Positions 18,329 to 26,105 of a stretch of 64,000 nt of DNA are shown piece by piece. A program made the position numbers and the translations under genes. Under the pieces are notes generated by a model, which saw nothing but the letters and a program-made list of their open reading frames with translations, searched no databases and had not been told where the DNA came from. The DNA comes from Lachnospiraceae bacterium (GTDB lineage Bacteria > Bacillota > Clostridia > Lachnospirales > Lachnospiraceae): positions 62,001-126,000 of the forward strand of contig JAFXQK010000041.1 of assembly GCA_017527205.1 (NCBI GenBank), written 5' to 3'. The first letter of the stretch is position 1, and each line of letters starts with the position of its first letter.

Positions 18329-18580
18329 GTAGCCTTTTCAAAGCGGAATAGATTCGAAAAACTACCAAAAACGGCGAAACGTCAAAATAGGTAGCCTTTT
18401 CAAAGCGGAATAGATTCGAAAAACTACCAAAAACGGCGAAATGTCAAAATAGGTAGCTTTTTCCAAGCACGATCGATTAAAAAAACTACCTAGAAAAGAT
18501 AATCCTTAAATATGGTAGCTTTTCGAAGAAATGGCAAGAAAAAAAGACTACCTACATTTGCGAAAATGCAATGTAGGTAG
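18300..18580 (+). repeat. Five hairpins at an exact 62-nt period
   Basis: CTACC begins at 18300, 18362, 18424, 18486 and 18548, and GGTAG begins exactly 28 nt later each time (18328, 18390, 18452, 18514, 18576). Copies 1-3 are nearly identical over the whole 62 nt. Copies 4 and 5 have different interiors and spacers but keep the spacing and the paired ends. The last is a full 33-nt hairpin. Each GGTAG is followed by several T. Copy 1 lies inside the acyltransferase coding sequence. This is not a CRISPR array, because the intervening parts are also repeated. Confidence 0.85.
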
Positions 18581-18586
18581 TTTTTT
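18548..18586 (+). terminator. Terminator formed by the fifth array hairpin
   Basis: CTACCTACATTTGC pairs with GCAATGTAGGTAG (one-base bulge), followed by six T. It is the only copy with complete internal pairing and probably ends the acyltransferase transcript. Confidence 0.75.
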
Positions 18587-18611
18587 ACTTCCATAGATCC
18601 TAAGGGGAAGG

Positions 18612-18716
18612 GGATCCATGATCTAAAGTGGATCCATGATCTAAAGTGGATCCATGATCTAAAGAAAATCCATAATCTAAAGGGTCCCATAACCCAAAAG
18701 TTAGTCATAACCTAAA
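18612..18716 (+). repeat. 18-nt tandem repeat, degenerate at the right
   Basis: GGATCCATGATCTAAAGT at 18612 and 18630, and with one change at 18648; a fourth, diverged unit follows at 18666, then two more decayed units up to about 18716. No coding function supported. The rest of the gap up to typA (18717-18800) is AT-rich with no feature I can name. Confidence 0.8.
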
Positions 18717-18800
18717 GGGTTGCAGCAAGAAAGCTTTATGCTTTTGCCTTAAGTTTTAGCTTTAAGTTATGGCTTTATATTTTGACGGAATGTCTCAAAA

Positions 18801-20633
18801 TTACTTCTTGAAGCTTGCACGTTTGCGAAGGGTAGGGTCGAGGATCTTCTTGCGGATGCGGAGATTCTTGGGAGTTACCTCGAGAAGCTCATCCGTGTCA
18901 ATAAAGTCCAAAGCCTGCTCCAACGACAAGATCTTTGGAGGTACGAGTCTTAAGGCTTCGTCAGCAGAAGAGGAGCGGGTATTCGTCAGCTGTTTTTTCT
19001 TGCAGACGTTGATCTCGATGTCCTCACTTCTTCCCGTCTGACCAACAACCATGCCGGAGTAAACCTTTTCACCAGGTCCGATAAAGAGCAGTCCGCGCTC
19101 CTGCGCATTAAAGAGGCCGTAAGTGATTGCCTCGCCAGCCTCAAATGCGATCAGGCTTCCCTGCTTTCTATACTGGATGTCTCCCTTGTAGGGCGCATAA
19201 TCATCAAAAACCGTATTCAGAATACCATTTCCCTTGGTATCCGTCATGAACTCGCCGCGATAGCCGATCAGTCCTCTTGCGGGGATGGAGAACTCCAGTC
19301 TGGTGTAGGTGCCGCCGGAAATGGCTCCCATGTTGCGAAGCTCACCCTTTCTCTGACCGAGCTTTTCAATGACCGCACCAGCGTAATCATTGGGAACGTC
19401 AATGTAAGCGAGCTCCATGGGTTCCAAAAGCTTTCCGTTCTCATCATGATGATAGAGAACCTCAGCCTTACTTACGGCGAATTCAAAGCCTTCACGGCGC
19501 ATATTCTCAATTAAAACAGAAAGATGCAGCTCGCCGCGGCCACTAACTTTAAAGCAATCCGTATCCTCTGTCTCCTCAACACGGAGCGATACGTCCGTAT
19601 TCAGCTCGCGGAACAGACGCTCGCGAAGATGGCGGCTGGTGACATATTTTCCTTCCTGACCGGCAAGAGGAGAATCATTTACCATGAAATGCATGGCAAT
19701 GGTGGGCTCACTAATCTTCTGGAACGGAATGGGAACAACATTTTCAGGAGAGCAAAGAGTATCTCCAATGTGAATGTCGGAGATGCCGGAGATGGCTACG
19801 ATGGAACCGATATTAGCCTCCTTTACCTCGACCTTGTTCAAACCGTCGAATTCATAGAGCTTACTAACCTTTACCTTGACCTGTTTGTCAGGCTCATGGT
19901 GGTTACAAATGATAACTTCCTGATTCACCTTAATGGAACCATTATCTACCTTACCAACGCCGATGCGTCCGACATATTCATTGTAGTCAATGGTGCTGAT
20001 CAGTACCTGCGTACCTGCCTCGGGATCTCCTTCGGGAGCGGGAATGTAGTTCAAAATAGTCTCAAACAGAGGCTCCATGTTGGTGCCGGGGGTTCCGGCC
20101 TCCAAAGAGGCGATACCAGCCTTCGCAGAAGCGAAAACGAAGGGGCAATCCAGCTGAGAATCATCTGCATCCAGTTCAAGGAAGAGCTCTAGCACTTCAT
20201 CCACAACCTCGTCAGGACGCGCTTCAGGACGGTCGATTTTATTGATGCAGACGATGACGGGAAGCTTCAATTCCAATGCCTTGCGAAGCACGAACTTCGT
20301 CTGGGGCATGGCTCCCTCAAATGCATCTACAACAAGAATTACACCGTTCACCATCTTTAAGACACGTTCAACTTCACCGCCGAAATCTGCATGACCGGGA
20401 GTGTCAATGATGTTAATTTTTGTTCCCTTGTAGGTAACTGCCGTGTTCTTTGACAGAATGGTAATGCCGCGCTCACGCTCAATGTCATTCGAGTCCATGA
20501 CACGCTCTGCAACCTCTTGACCAGCACGGAACACGCCGCTCTGCTTTAAGAGCTCGTCCACGAGGGTCGTTTTACCGTGGTCTACGTGAGCGATGATTGC
20601 TATGTTTCTGACGTCTTCTCTTTTTTGTCTCAT
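18801..20633 (-). CDS. typA: Ribosome-associated GTPase TypA/BipA
   Basis: A 610-residue translational GTPase of standard length. G1 is AHVDHGKTTLVDELL, G2 region ERGITILSKNTA, G3 DTPGHADFGGEVERVL, G4 NKIDRPEARPDEV. Then come EF-G-like domains and the BipA C-terminal domain (RKGELRNMGAISGGTYTRLEFSIPARGLIGYRGEFMTDTKG). It binds the ribosome and is needed for growth under stress or low temperature. It is alone on the minus strand, with a consensus promoter upstream and a small hairpin (20656-20674, GAGCAGG/CCTGCTC) in its leader. Confidence 0.96.
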   Translation of the reverse strand: MRQKREDVRNIAIIAHVDHGKTTLVDELLKQSGVFRAGQEVAERVMDSNDIERERGITILSKNTAVTYKGTKINIIDTPGHADFGGEVERVLKMVNGVILVVDAFEGAMPQTKFVLRKALELKLPVIVCINKIDRPEARPDEVVDEVLELFLELDADDSQLDCPFVFASAKAGIASLEAGTPGTNMEPLFETILNYIPAPEGDPEAGTQVLISTIDYNEYVGRIGVGKVDNGSIKVNQEVIICNHHEPDKQVKVKVSKLYEFDGLNKVEVKEANIGSIVAISGISDIHIGDTLCSPENVVPIPFQKISEPTIAMHFMVNDSPLAGQEGKYVTSRHLRERLFRELNTDVSLRVEETEDTDCFKVSGRGELHLSVLIENMRREGFEFAVSKAEVLYHHDENGKLLEPMELAYIDVPNDYAGAVIEKLGQRKGELRNMGAISGGTYTRLEFSIPARGLIGYRGEFMTDTKGNGILNTVFDDYAPYKGDIQYRKQGSLIAFEAGEAITYGLFNAQERGLLFIGPGEKVYSGMVVGQTGRSEDIEINVCKKKQLTNTRSSSADEALRLVPPKILSLEQALDFIDTDELLEVTPKNLRIRKKILDPTLRKRASFKK

Positions 20634-20713
20634 AAATTCAAATCCTTTCCAAACGGAGCAGGCAGTTCCTGCTCAAAACATCCCTAAAATTGGCACTTTT
20701 TTCAAACTGTATC

Positions 20714-20742
20714 AGTATAGCACTAATCGTTTTCGGATTCAA
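20714..20742 (-). promoter_or_regulatory. Promoter of typA
   Basis: On the minus strand TTGAAT (20742-20737), 17 nt, TATACT (20719-20714). Near consensus, giving a leader of about 75 nt that contains a 7-bp hairpin. Confidence 0.75.
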
Positions 20743-20974
20743 GCATAAAATTAAGAAAGTTTCACTTCATGAAATGTCTGTTTTTTGCCGTCATAAAATG
20801 TCGCTGGTGTCGGGAAGGACGTAGATGGCGGGCGGCGACATGCGGAAAACGTCAGAATTACGCGATGAGATTTTGTTTTATCCTGAGGGAAAATAGTGTA
20901 TAAATGATATTGCGAAAGGAACAAAAAAGACTGGTTCCGTAAAAGGCAATGTGAGGAAGAAGGGAGAAACAACA

Positions 20975-21631
20975 GTGACGGATAAGGTAATTGAAAACAA
21001 CCAGGTGACGGTGATGGGGGAGATCGTAAGCGATTTTTCCTTCAGCCATGAAATTTTCGGAGAAGGCTTCTACATGGTAGACGTAAGGGTACAAAGGCTG
21101 AGTGAGAGCTATGACGTAATTCCCGTCATGATGTCGGAGAGACTGATTGACGTGACGGCTGATTACAAGGGAATGCTGATCAGCGTTAGCGGGCAATTCC
21201 GTTCTTACAACAGACATGAGGAGCGCAGGAATAAACTGGTGCTTTCCGTATTCGCCAGAGAGATTGAGTTCGTTCAGGAAGTGGAAGAAAGTGCAAAGAG
21301 CAACCAGATTTTTCTGGATGGTTATATATGTAAGCCGCCCATCTACAGAAAAACACCACTGGGTCGTGAGATTGCTGACGTGCTGCTTGCGGTAAACAGA
21401 CCCTATGGAAAATCGGATTATATCCCTTGCATTTGTTGGGGACGAAATGCAAGATACGCTGGCGGTTTTGAGGTGGGAGATCGCTGCATGATCTGGGGAA
21501 GAATCCAGAGCAGGGAATATGTGAAAAAGCTAGATGAAGAGACGGTAGAAAAGCGTATTGCCTTTGAGGTATCCGTGAGCAAGCTGGAGCTTTGCGAAAA
21601 AGAGCGAGAGCTGGAGCTGGATCCTTCCTGA
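20975..21631 (+). CDS. Single-stranded DNA-binding (OB-fold) protein, tandem-domain type
   Basis: 218 residues from the GTG at 20975, preceded by AGAAGGGAG; a GTG at 20951 is a possible longer start. Two OB-like segments can be seen: residues about 8-90 (NNQVTVMGEIVSDFSFSHEIFGEGFYMVDVRVQR) and about 105-205 (NQIFLDGYICKPPIYRKTPLGREIADVLLAVNR...DYIPCICWGRNA), the second resembling SSB/PriB with the typical IPC..WG ending. Proteins of this two-domain kind are common in Lachnospiraceae next to or apart from canonical ssb. DNA binding is inferred from the fold pattern. Divergent from typA. Confidence 0.7.
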   Translation: MTDKVIENNQVTVMGEIVSDFSFSHEIFGEGFYMVDVRVQRLSESYDVIPVMMSERLIDVTADYKGMLISVSGQFRSYNRHEERRNKLVLSVFAREIEFVQEVEESAKSNQIFLDGYICKPPIYRKTPLGREIADVLLAVNRPYGKSDYIPCICWGRNARYAGGFEVGDRCMIWGRIQSREYVKKLDEETVEKRIAFEVSVSKLELCEKERELELDPS

Positions 21632-21636
21632 CAAGC

Positions 21637-21682
21637 CAGAAACCGGAAAAATGGTTTATAGTCAGAAACCAGAAAAATGGTT
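21637..21682 (+). repeat. Two 20-nt direct repeats with internal dyads
   Basis: CAGAAACC(G/A)GAAAAATGGTT at 21637-21656 and 21663-21682. Each contains AACC and GGTT that can pair across 8 nt. They lie just before the -35 of the next promoter, so they could be an operator or weak terminators. Confidence 0.6.
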
Positions 21683-21686
21683 ACAG

Positions 21687-21715
21687 TTGCAAAATTCTAA
21701 CATATTTGTTATAAT
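21687..21715 (+). promoter_or_regulatory. Promoter of the CobO-like gene
   Basis: TTGCAA (21687-21692), 17 nt, TATAAT (21710-21715). The leader of about 80 nt contains two small hairpins (GCTCAT/ATGAGC at 21753-21767 and GCTGC/GCAGC at 21766-21783). Confidence 0.8.
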
Positions 21716-21793
21716 ATTTGCCAAATAGGGTTTTGAAGACGATTACAAAAATGCTCATGGTATGAGCTGCTAAATCCGGCAGCAGTCGGTAGA

Positions 21794-22303
21794 ATGCGAG
21801 GAATGATGAACAAAGGGTACTTAACGATATTTACGGGTGAAGGCAGGGGAAAAACCTCAGCTGCAATTGGCAGGGCGATTCAGGCTGCAGATGCCGGAGA
21901 ACGCGTTGTTATCATCCAGTTCTTAAAGGGCAAGGGGTTGAAGGAATCAGAATTTGTAAAGCGTCTCGAGCCGGAAATCAAACTGTTTTGCTTTGAAAAG
22001 TCAGATGAAAGCTTTGAAAATCTGACGGATGAGCAAAAGCAGGAGGAAGGCAGAAACATTCGGAATGGCCTGAATTATGCAAGAAAGGTTTTAGGAACGG
22101 GGGAATGTGATCTTTTGATTCTTGATGAGGTGCTTGGCCTTGTAGAGAACGAGATCATTACTGCGGAGGAGTTGATTTCCCTGATTGATGCGAGAGAGGA
22201 GACCAGCATGATTCTGACGGGAATCAGTCTGAAGGACGAGATTTGCTTTAAGGCAGATGAGGTTTCCAAGATTGAAACCATAAAGTTCAAAATCTGGGAA
22301 TAA
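21794..22303 (+). CDS. Cob(I)alamin/corrinoid adenosyltransferase (CobA/CobO/BtuR family)
   Basis: 169 residues with the BtuR-type P-loop GEGRGKTSAAIGRAI near the N-terminus, the VVIIQFLKGKG strand and the Asp-rich Walker B-like LLILDEVLGLVE (about 113-124). These enzymes transfer the adenosyl group of ATP to Co(I) corrinoids. It is at the short end of the family (usually 170-200 residues), and no corrinoid pathway genes adjoin it, so a role in salvage is an inference. The start may be any of three nearby ATGs (21794, 21803, 21806). Confidence 0.75.
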   Translation: MRGMMNKGYLTIFTGEGRGKTSAAIGRAIQAADAGERVVIIQFLKGKGLKESEFVKRLEPEIKLFCFEKSDESFENLTDEQKQEEGRNIRNGLNYARKVLGTGECDLLILDEVLGLVENEIITAEELISLIDAREETSMILTGISLKDEICFKADEVSKIETIKFKIWE

Positions 22304-22319
22304 GCAGATAAGAAATAGG

Positions 22320-22348
22320 TTGACGTTCCCCAAAGTTGGTGTTATGAT
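22320..22348 (+). promoter_or_regulatory. Promoter of the lysine riboswitch-dapA transcript
   Basis: TTGACG (22320-22325), 17 nt, TATGAT (22343-22348), placed 15 nt before the riboswitch P1 stem. Confidence 0.85.
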
Positions 22349-22362
22349 ACAGCTGTATTGGT

Positions 22363-22530
22363 GATAGAGGTTGCATTCTTTATCAGTATCCTTTTGGATG
22401 CGGCAGGCGCAGAGGAAAAAAGGAGAAAGGAAAGAGTGCCGAAAGGGTGGATTACCTGAGAATCCAAGCCTTGGGCACGAGGTTAAGAGCCGCGTGACTG
22501 TCATCCGTGAAGAACGGATGGGGCGCTATC
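22363..22530 (+). promoter_or_regulatory. Lysine riboswitch (L-box) controlling dapA-dapB
   Basis: P1 is GATAG (22363-22367) with CTATC (22526-22530). Between them are the class hallmarks: AGAGGTTGCATTCTT, the CAGTATCC turn, GGAGAAAGGAAAGAGTGCC with GAAAGGG, CTTGGGCA and GACTGTCATCC. Lysine binding is known to favour the downstream terminator; here that terminator is at 22562-22598, ahead of dapA, so high lysine should shut off DAP/lysine synthesis. Confidence 0.92.
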
Positions 22531-22561
22531 GGGAACGAAATAAGTGATTTTGCTTTTATTT

Positions 22562-22598
22562 CACCTGTGAGCGCTTCGACGCTTACAGGTGTTTTTTT
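22562..22598 (+). terminator. Riboswitch-controlled terminator before dapA
   Basis: CACCTGTGAGCG (22562-22573) pairs with CGCTTACAGGTG (22580-22591, one wobble), then seven T. A short alternative hairpin GAAATAA/TTATTTC (22537-22562) ends exactly at its first base. Confidence 0.88.
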
Positions 22599-22699
22599 GC
22601 AAGTAAGATCCTTTGTAGGGAGCCCATCATATAATACGACAAGGAAACAAGAAAAATGAATGGCGCAGGCCTGTAAAACAGGCGAAAAGGAGGAAAAAC

Positions 22700-23584
22700 A
22701 TGGCAATTTTTAAGGGTGCTGCTGTTGCAATTGTTACGCCCATGCATGCAGATGGGAGTGTCAATTATGAGGAGTTTCGAAAGCTGATCGAGTTTCAGAT
22801 TGAGAATGGAACGGATGCCATCGTAGTATGTGGAACGACGGGAGAAGCGTCCACGCTTTCCCACGAAGAGCATCTCGACGTCATCAAGTATTGTGCAGAG
22901 GTTGTAAACAAGAGAATTCCCGTGATTGCGGGAACGGGTTCTAATAGCACGGAGACGGCCATTTATCTTTCCAAGGAAGCTGAAAAGTATGGCGTTGACG
23001 GATTGCTTTTAGTGACTCCGTATTATAACAAGGCAACGCAGAATGGATTGTATGCGCATTTTAAGGCAATCGCGGATTCCGTAAAGGTTCCGATCATTTT
23101 GTACAACGTTCCCGGAAGAACGGGCTGCAATTTGCTGCCCGACACCGTTGTTAGACTTTGCAAGGATGTTGAGAACATCGTCGGTGTGAAGGAAGCGAGC
23201 GGCAACATTAGCCAGATCGCTCAGCTTGCTGCACTGGCAAAGGGCTGTGTTGACATTTATTCCGGAAATGATGATCAGATTGTTCCCATCATGGCACTTG
23301 GCGGACTTGGTGTTATTTCCGTACTTTCCAACGTTGCACCCAGACAGACGCACGATATTTGCGCAAAGTTTCTGGAGGGCGACGTTAAGGAGAGCTGCAG
23401 ATTACAGCTGGAAGCGTTGGATCTGTGCGGTTCCTTATTCTGTGAGGTAAATCCGATCCCCGTAAAGAAGGCCGTATCTTTGATTGGCTTTGAGGCAGGT
23501 CCTCTGCGCATGCCGCTGTCTGAAATTGAGGAGAAGAATGAGGCAAGACTTCGCACATCCATGGAGAAGTATGGTTTAATCTAG
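22700..23584 (+). CDS. dapA: 4-hydroxy-tetrahydrodipicolinate synthase
   Basis: A 294-residue Schiff-base aldolase of exact family length. CGTTGEASTLSHEEH binds pyruvate, YNVPGRTGCNL carries the conserved Tyr/Arg region, and GVKEASGNISQ contains the Schiff-base lysine (about residue 161). It condenses pyruvate with aspartate semialdehyde, the first step committed to DAP/lysine. RBS AAAGGAGGAAAAAC. Regulated by the lysine riboswitch directly upstream and followed by dapB. Confidence 0.97.
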   Translation: MAIFKGAAVAIVTPMHADGSVNYEEFRKLIEFQIENGTDAIVVCGTTGEASTLSHEEHLDVIKYCAEVVNKRIPVIAGTGSNSTETAIYLSKEAEKYGVDGLLLVTPYYNKATQNGLYAHFKAIADSVKVPIILYNVPGRTGCNLLPDTVVRLCKDVENIVGVKEASGNISQIAQLAALAKGCVDIYSGNDDQIVPIMALGGLGVISVLSNVAPRQTHDICAKFLEGDVKESCRLQLEALDLCGSLFCEVNPIPVKKAVSLIGFEAGPLRMPLSEIEEKNEARLRTSMEKYGLI

Positions 23585-23675
23585 TATTCACTTTGGACGA
23601 TGGCAAATATTGTTCAAAAAGCAATGGAAAGTCCCGGACATGCGGGAGGAAAGCTACGAGAGAGAGGTTTTGAAT

Positions 23676-24443
23676 ATGGTACGTATTATTATGCGTGGCT
23701 GTAACGGCAAGATGGGTCAGAGCATCAGCAATATCGTTGCTGCGGATCCTGACGCTGAGATGGTCGCAGGAATTGACATACGGGATGACGGAAGAAATCC
23801 TTATCCCGTATTTGCGAATATTCGGGATTGTAACTTGCAGGCAGATTGCCTGATTGATTTTTCCAGCCCGAAGGGCGTGGAAGATATGCTGGACTATTGT
23901 GTGGAAAAGAATCTTCCCTGCGTACTTTGCACGACGGGTCTTTCCCAGGATCAGCTTGCAAAGGTAGAGGAAGCCTCAAAGAAGGTTGCCATTTTGAAGT
24001 CTGCGAATATGTCCATGGGCATCAATCTTTTATTAAAGATGCTAAAGGAAGCTGCGGGCGTGTTGGCACCTGCGGGCTTTGATATTGAGATCGTGGAGAA
24101 GCATCATAATTTGAAGCTGGATGCACCAAGCGGCACGGCACTTGCTCTTGCGGATTCCATCAATGAAGAGCTTGGCAACGAATACGAGTATGTCTATGAC
24201 AGAAGTGGAAGAAGAATGAAGCGTCCCGTAAAGGAGATTGGCATCAGTGCCGTTCGCGGTGGCACAATCGTAGGAGATCATGACGTGATCTTTGCAGGAG
24301 AGGATGAGGTGATTACCTTTTCCCATACGGCATATTCTAAGGCCGTGTTTGGCAAGGGTGCCGTACAGGCGGCAAAGTTCCTTGCAGGAAAAGGCCCTGG
24401 TTATTACAACATGGGAGACGTCATCGATGCAAGTCTTTCCTAA
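23676..24443 (+). CDS. dapB: 4-hydroxy-tetrahydrodipicolinate reductase
   Basis: 255 residues from the ATG at 23676 (MVRIIMRGCNGKMGQSISN, with GAGAGG upstream); an ATG at 23610 would add an untypical 22-residue leader. N-terminal Rossmann fold with the G-x-GKMG motif, LCTTGLSQDQL, and the substrate-binding EKHHNLKLDAPSGTAL motif with the catalytic histidines (about 145-160). It reduces the DapA product with NAD(P)H. Second gene of the riboswitch-controlled transcript, ended by a bidirectional terminator. Confidence 0.96.
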   Translation: MVRIIMRGCNGKMGQSISNIVAADPDAEMVAGIDIRDDGRNPYPVFANIRDCNLQADCLIDFSSPKGVEDMLDYCVEKNLPCVLCTTGLSQDQLAKVEEASKKVAILKSANMSMGINLLLKMLKEAAGVLAPAGFDIEIVEKHHNLKLDAPSGTALALADSINEELGNEYEYVYDRSGRRMKRPVKEIGISAVRGGTIVGDHDVIFAGEDEVITFSHTAYSKAVFGKGAVQAAKFLAGKGPGYYNMGDVIDASLS

Positions 24444-24471
24444 TAGACGAAGCATTCATAAAAAACGGATC

Positions 24472-24505
24472 AAAAGGAGGTCAGCAATGATTGCGGCCTC
24501 CTTTT
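24472..24505. terminator. Bidirectional terminator between dapB and the lipoprotein gene
   Basis: AAAAGGAGG (24472-24480) and CCTCCTTTT (24497-24505) form a 9-bp stem with A-run and T-run on either side, serving dapB on the plus strand and the convergent gene on the minus strand. Confidence 0.8.
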
Positions 24506-24547
24506 ATTGTAGTAGCGACGCCGGCTGTGAAGCAGACGTATTGTTTC

Positions 24548-25072
24548 TTATCTTGGAACGCCGCCGGGAAAATTTCCATTATTGGTAATGCTGGTATTTG
24601 TCGTACTACTTGTTCCTGTCGTTCCGGTTGTTCCGTTAGTACCATTGGTTCCGGTAGTCCCGGTTGTCCCGGTTGATCCATTTGGCGTCATGGTAGAATC
24701 TATGGCTGGATTCGTACCGCCAGGAGTTGTCAGGTCGTCAACGCCGTCCCTGACGTCATCAATCAAGGTTTCGGCAGCGCTGCTTGCATCCTCGCCAAGA
24801 TCGCCAATGACACCGTGATCCGTAGTCGTTTCATCAAGGACGGTGGTTCCGTCAGGATTGATAATGGAAATATTATCGGTAGGATCAGCGCCACCCTTAT
24901 CGAGCACGCTATCCTCGGAGCGGGTGGAACCCGTTCCAGCCATGTCGCCGGAGCTGGTTCCCGTATCCGTATTGTCCGTGCCGCAGGCACTGGCCATACA
25001 AAGCATACATAACGTTAATGCAATTAGCAACGCCTTTTTCAGGCATATAACAGAATGAAGCTTTCTCATCAT
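24548..25072 (-). CDS. Lipoprotein with collagen-like Gly-Thr-Thr/Asn triplets
   Basis: About 174 residues from the ATG whose first base is 25072, preceded by GAAGGAGG; an upstream ATG at 25117 is less likely. A lipoprotein signal (KKALLIALTLCMLCMASAC) puts it on the outer face of the membrane. The mature part is acidic and Ser/Thr/Asp-rich, and the C-terminal quarter has about eight Gly-X-Y triplets (GST, GTT, GTN types) before NGNFPGGVPR. No enzymatic domain recognised. The triplets resemble bacterial collagen-like tails but are too few to predict a triple helix confidently. Convergent with dapB. Confidence 0.7.
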   Translation of the reverse strand: MMRKLHSVICLKKALLIALTLCMLCMASACGTDNTDTGTSSGDMAGTGSTRSEDSVLDKGGADPTDNISIINPDGTTVLDETTTDHGVIGDLGEDASSAAETLIDDVRDGVDDLTTPGGTNPAIDSTMTPNGSTGTTGTTGTNGTNGTTGTTGTSSTTNTSITNNGNFPGGVPR

Positions 25073-25126
25073 CTCAATTCCTCCTTCTATTTCGCTTCTA
25101 TGCCTATTATGAAACAAATTGTTAAA

Positions 25127-25154
25127 ATTATACCTATTTTTCAGATCTTTTCAA
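25127..25154 (-). promoter_or_regulatory. Promoter of the lipoprotein gene
   Basis: Minus strand TTGAAA (25154-25149), 16 nt, TATAAT (25132-25127). Its -35 overlaps the -35 of the divergent hisA promoter. Confidence 0.65.
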
Positions 25155-25176
25155 ATGAAATGTTTTTTGATATAAT
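25148..25176 (+). promoter_or_regulatory. Promoter of hisA
   Basis: TTTTCA (25148-25153), 17 nt, TATAAT (25171-25176), about 95 nt before the GTG start. Confidence 0.6.
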
Positions 25177-25269
25177 AACATAAGGTGTTTATGACATGGT
25201 CTCTTGGACCTGTAAATGACATGTCGAAGGAAACGGTTAGCAAATCATGAAAAAAGTGAGGAAGCATCG

Positions 25270-26058
25270 GTGGAATTTAGGCCTTGTATTGATATTCATA
25301 ATGGTAAGGTAAAGCAGATCGTGGGTGCGAGTCTAAAGGATCAGGGGAATCGTGCTACGGAGAATTTCGTGGCTTCGTTTGATGCGGATTATTATGCAAA
25401 GCTTTATCAAGAGGCAGGCATTCGAGGCGGTCACGTCATTCTTCTAAATTCCGTGGACAGTGAATATTATGAAGCAACGAAAACGCAGGCAAAGAAAGCG
25501 CTGGCGGCATATCCTGGAGGCTTGCAGATTGGCGGCGGCATTCGGGCGGACAATGCCATGGAATTCTTGAACGCGGGTGCTTCCCATGTAATTGTGACCT
25601 CCTATGTTTTTCAGGATGGACGAATCCTGTTTGATCGTCTTCTTGCTTTAAAGGATATTGTGGGAAAAGATCGTTTGGTATTGGACGTCAGCTGTCGCAG
25701 GGTGGGAGAGGACTACTATGTGGTAACGGATCGCTGGCAGAAGGTGACCAGCGAAAAGGTAACGACGGAGCTATTAGATCGTTTGGCGGAATATTGTGAT
25801 GAGTTTTTGATTCATGCCGTCGACGTCGAGGGAAAGAATCGGGGAATTGAGCGAGACCTGGCGGAAATGCTGGGAAACTATGATGGAATTCCCGTGACCT
25901 ATGCGGGCGGCGTACATGCATACGAGGACATTCGTCTCTTGGGAGAGCTTGGCAAGGGGAGACTGAACGTGACGGTGGGAAGTGCCTTGGATCTGTTCGG
26001 CGGAACGCTTTCCTTTGAAAAAATACTAAAAGAATGCAGAGAATTCGCCGTTAAATAA
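25270..26058 (+). CDS. hisA: ProFAR isomerase, eukaryotic (HIS6) type HisA
   Basis: 262 residues from the GTG at 25270, preceded by GAGGAAG; this gives the HIS6 length of about 260. The sequence follows the eukaryotic/plant subfamily rather than the bacterial one: CIDIHNGKVKQIVG, YYAKLY, GGHVILLN, LQIGGGI, HVIVTSYVF, LVLDVSCR, EFLIHAVDVEGK and PVTYAGGV. It isomerises ProFAR to PRFAR in histidine biosynthesis. No other his gene is adjacent, which fits separate acquisition. An in-frame ATG at 25216 is less likely, having no RBS. Confidence 0.87.
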   Translation: MEFRPCIDIHNGKVKQIVGASLKDQGNRATENFVASFDADYYAKLYQEAGIRGGHVILLNSVDSEYYEATKTQAKKALAAYPGGLQIGGGIRADNAMEFLNAGASHVIVTSYVFQDGRILFDRLLALKDIVGKDRLVLDVSCRRVGEDYYVVTDRWQKVTSEKVTTELLDRLAEYCDEFLIHAVDVEGKNRGIERDLAEMLGNYDGIPVTYAGGVHAYEDIRLLGELGKGRLNVTVGSALDLFGGTLSFEKILKECREFAVK

Positions 26059-26105
26059 ACATAGAGGGATTGTTTGGAGGACATTCTTTCACAGGAGGGT
26101 AACAA

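Noticed and set aside
18300-18580. CRISPR-like array appearance
   Set aside because: The intervening segments of copies 1-3 are themselves identical, the repeat is a hairpin with short arms, no cas gene is near, and one copy lies in a coding sequence.
18490-18708. Minus-strand frame of 72 codons with WIHFRS repeats
   Set aside because: It is the translation of the 18-nt tandem repeats plus the hairpin array. No ribosome site, unlike any protein.
19524-20192. Long plus-strand frame of 222 codons opposite typA
   Set aside because: Antisense shadow of typA, which has full GTPase motifs. No ribosome site and no known similarity.
22590-22640. Second promoter for dapA after the riboswitch terminator (TATAAT at 22630)
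   Set aside because: No acceptable -35 at 16-18 nt, so it is too weak to claim.
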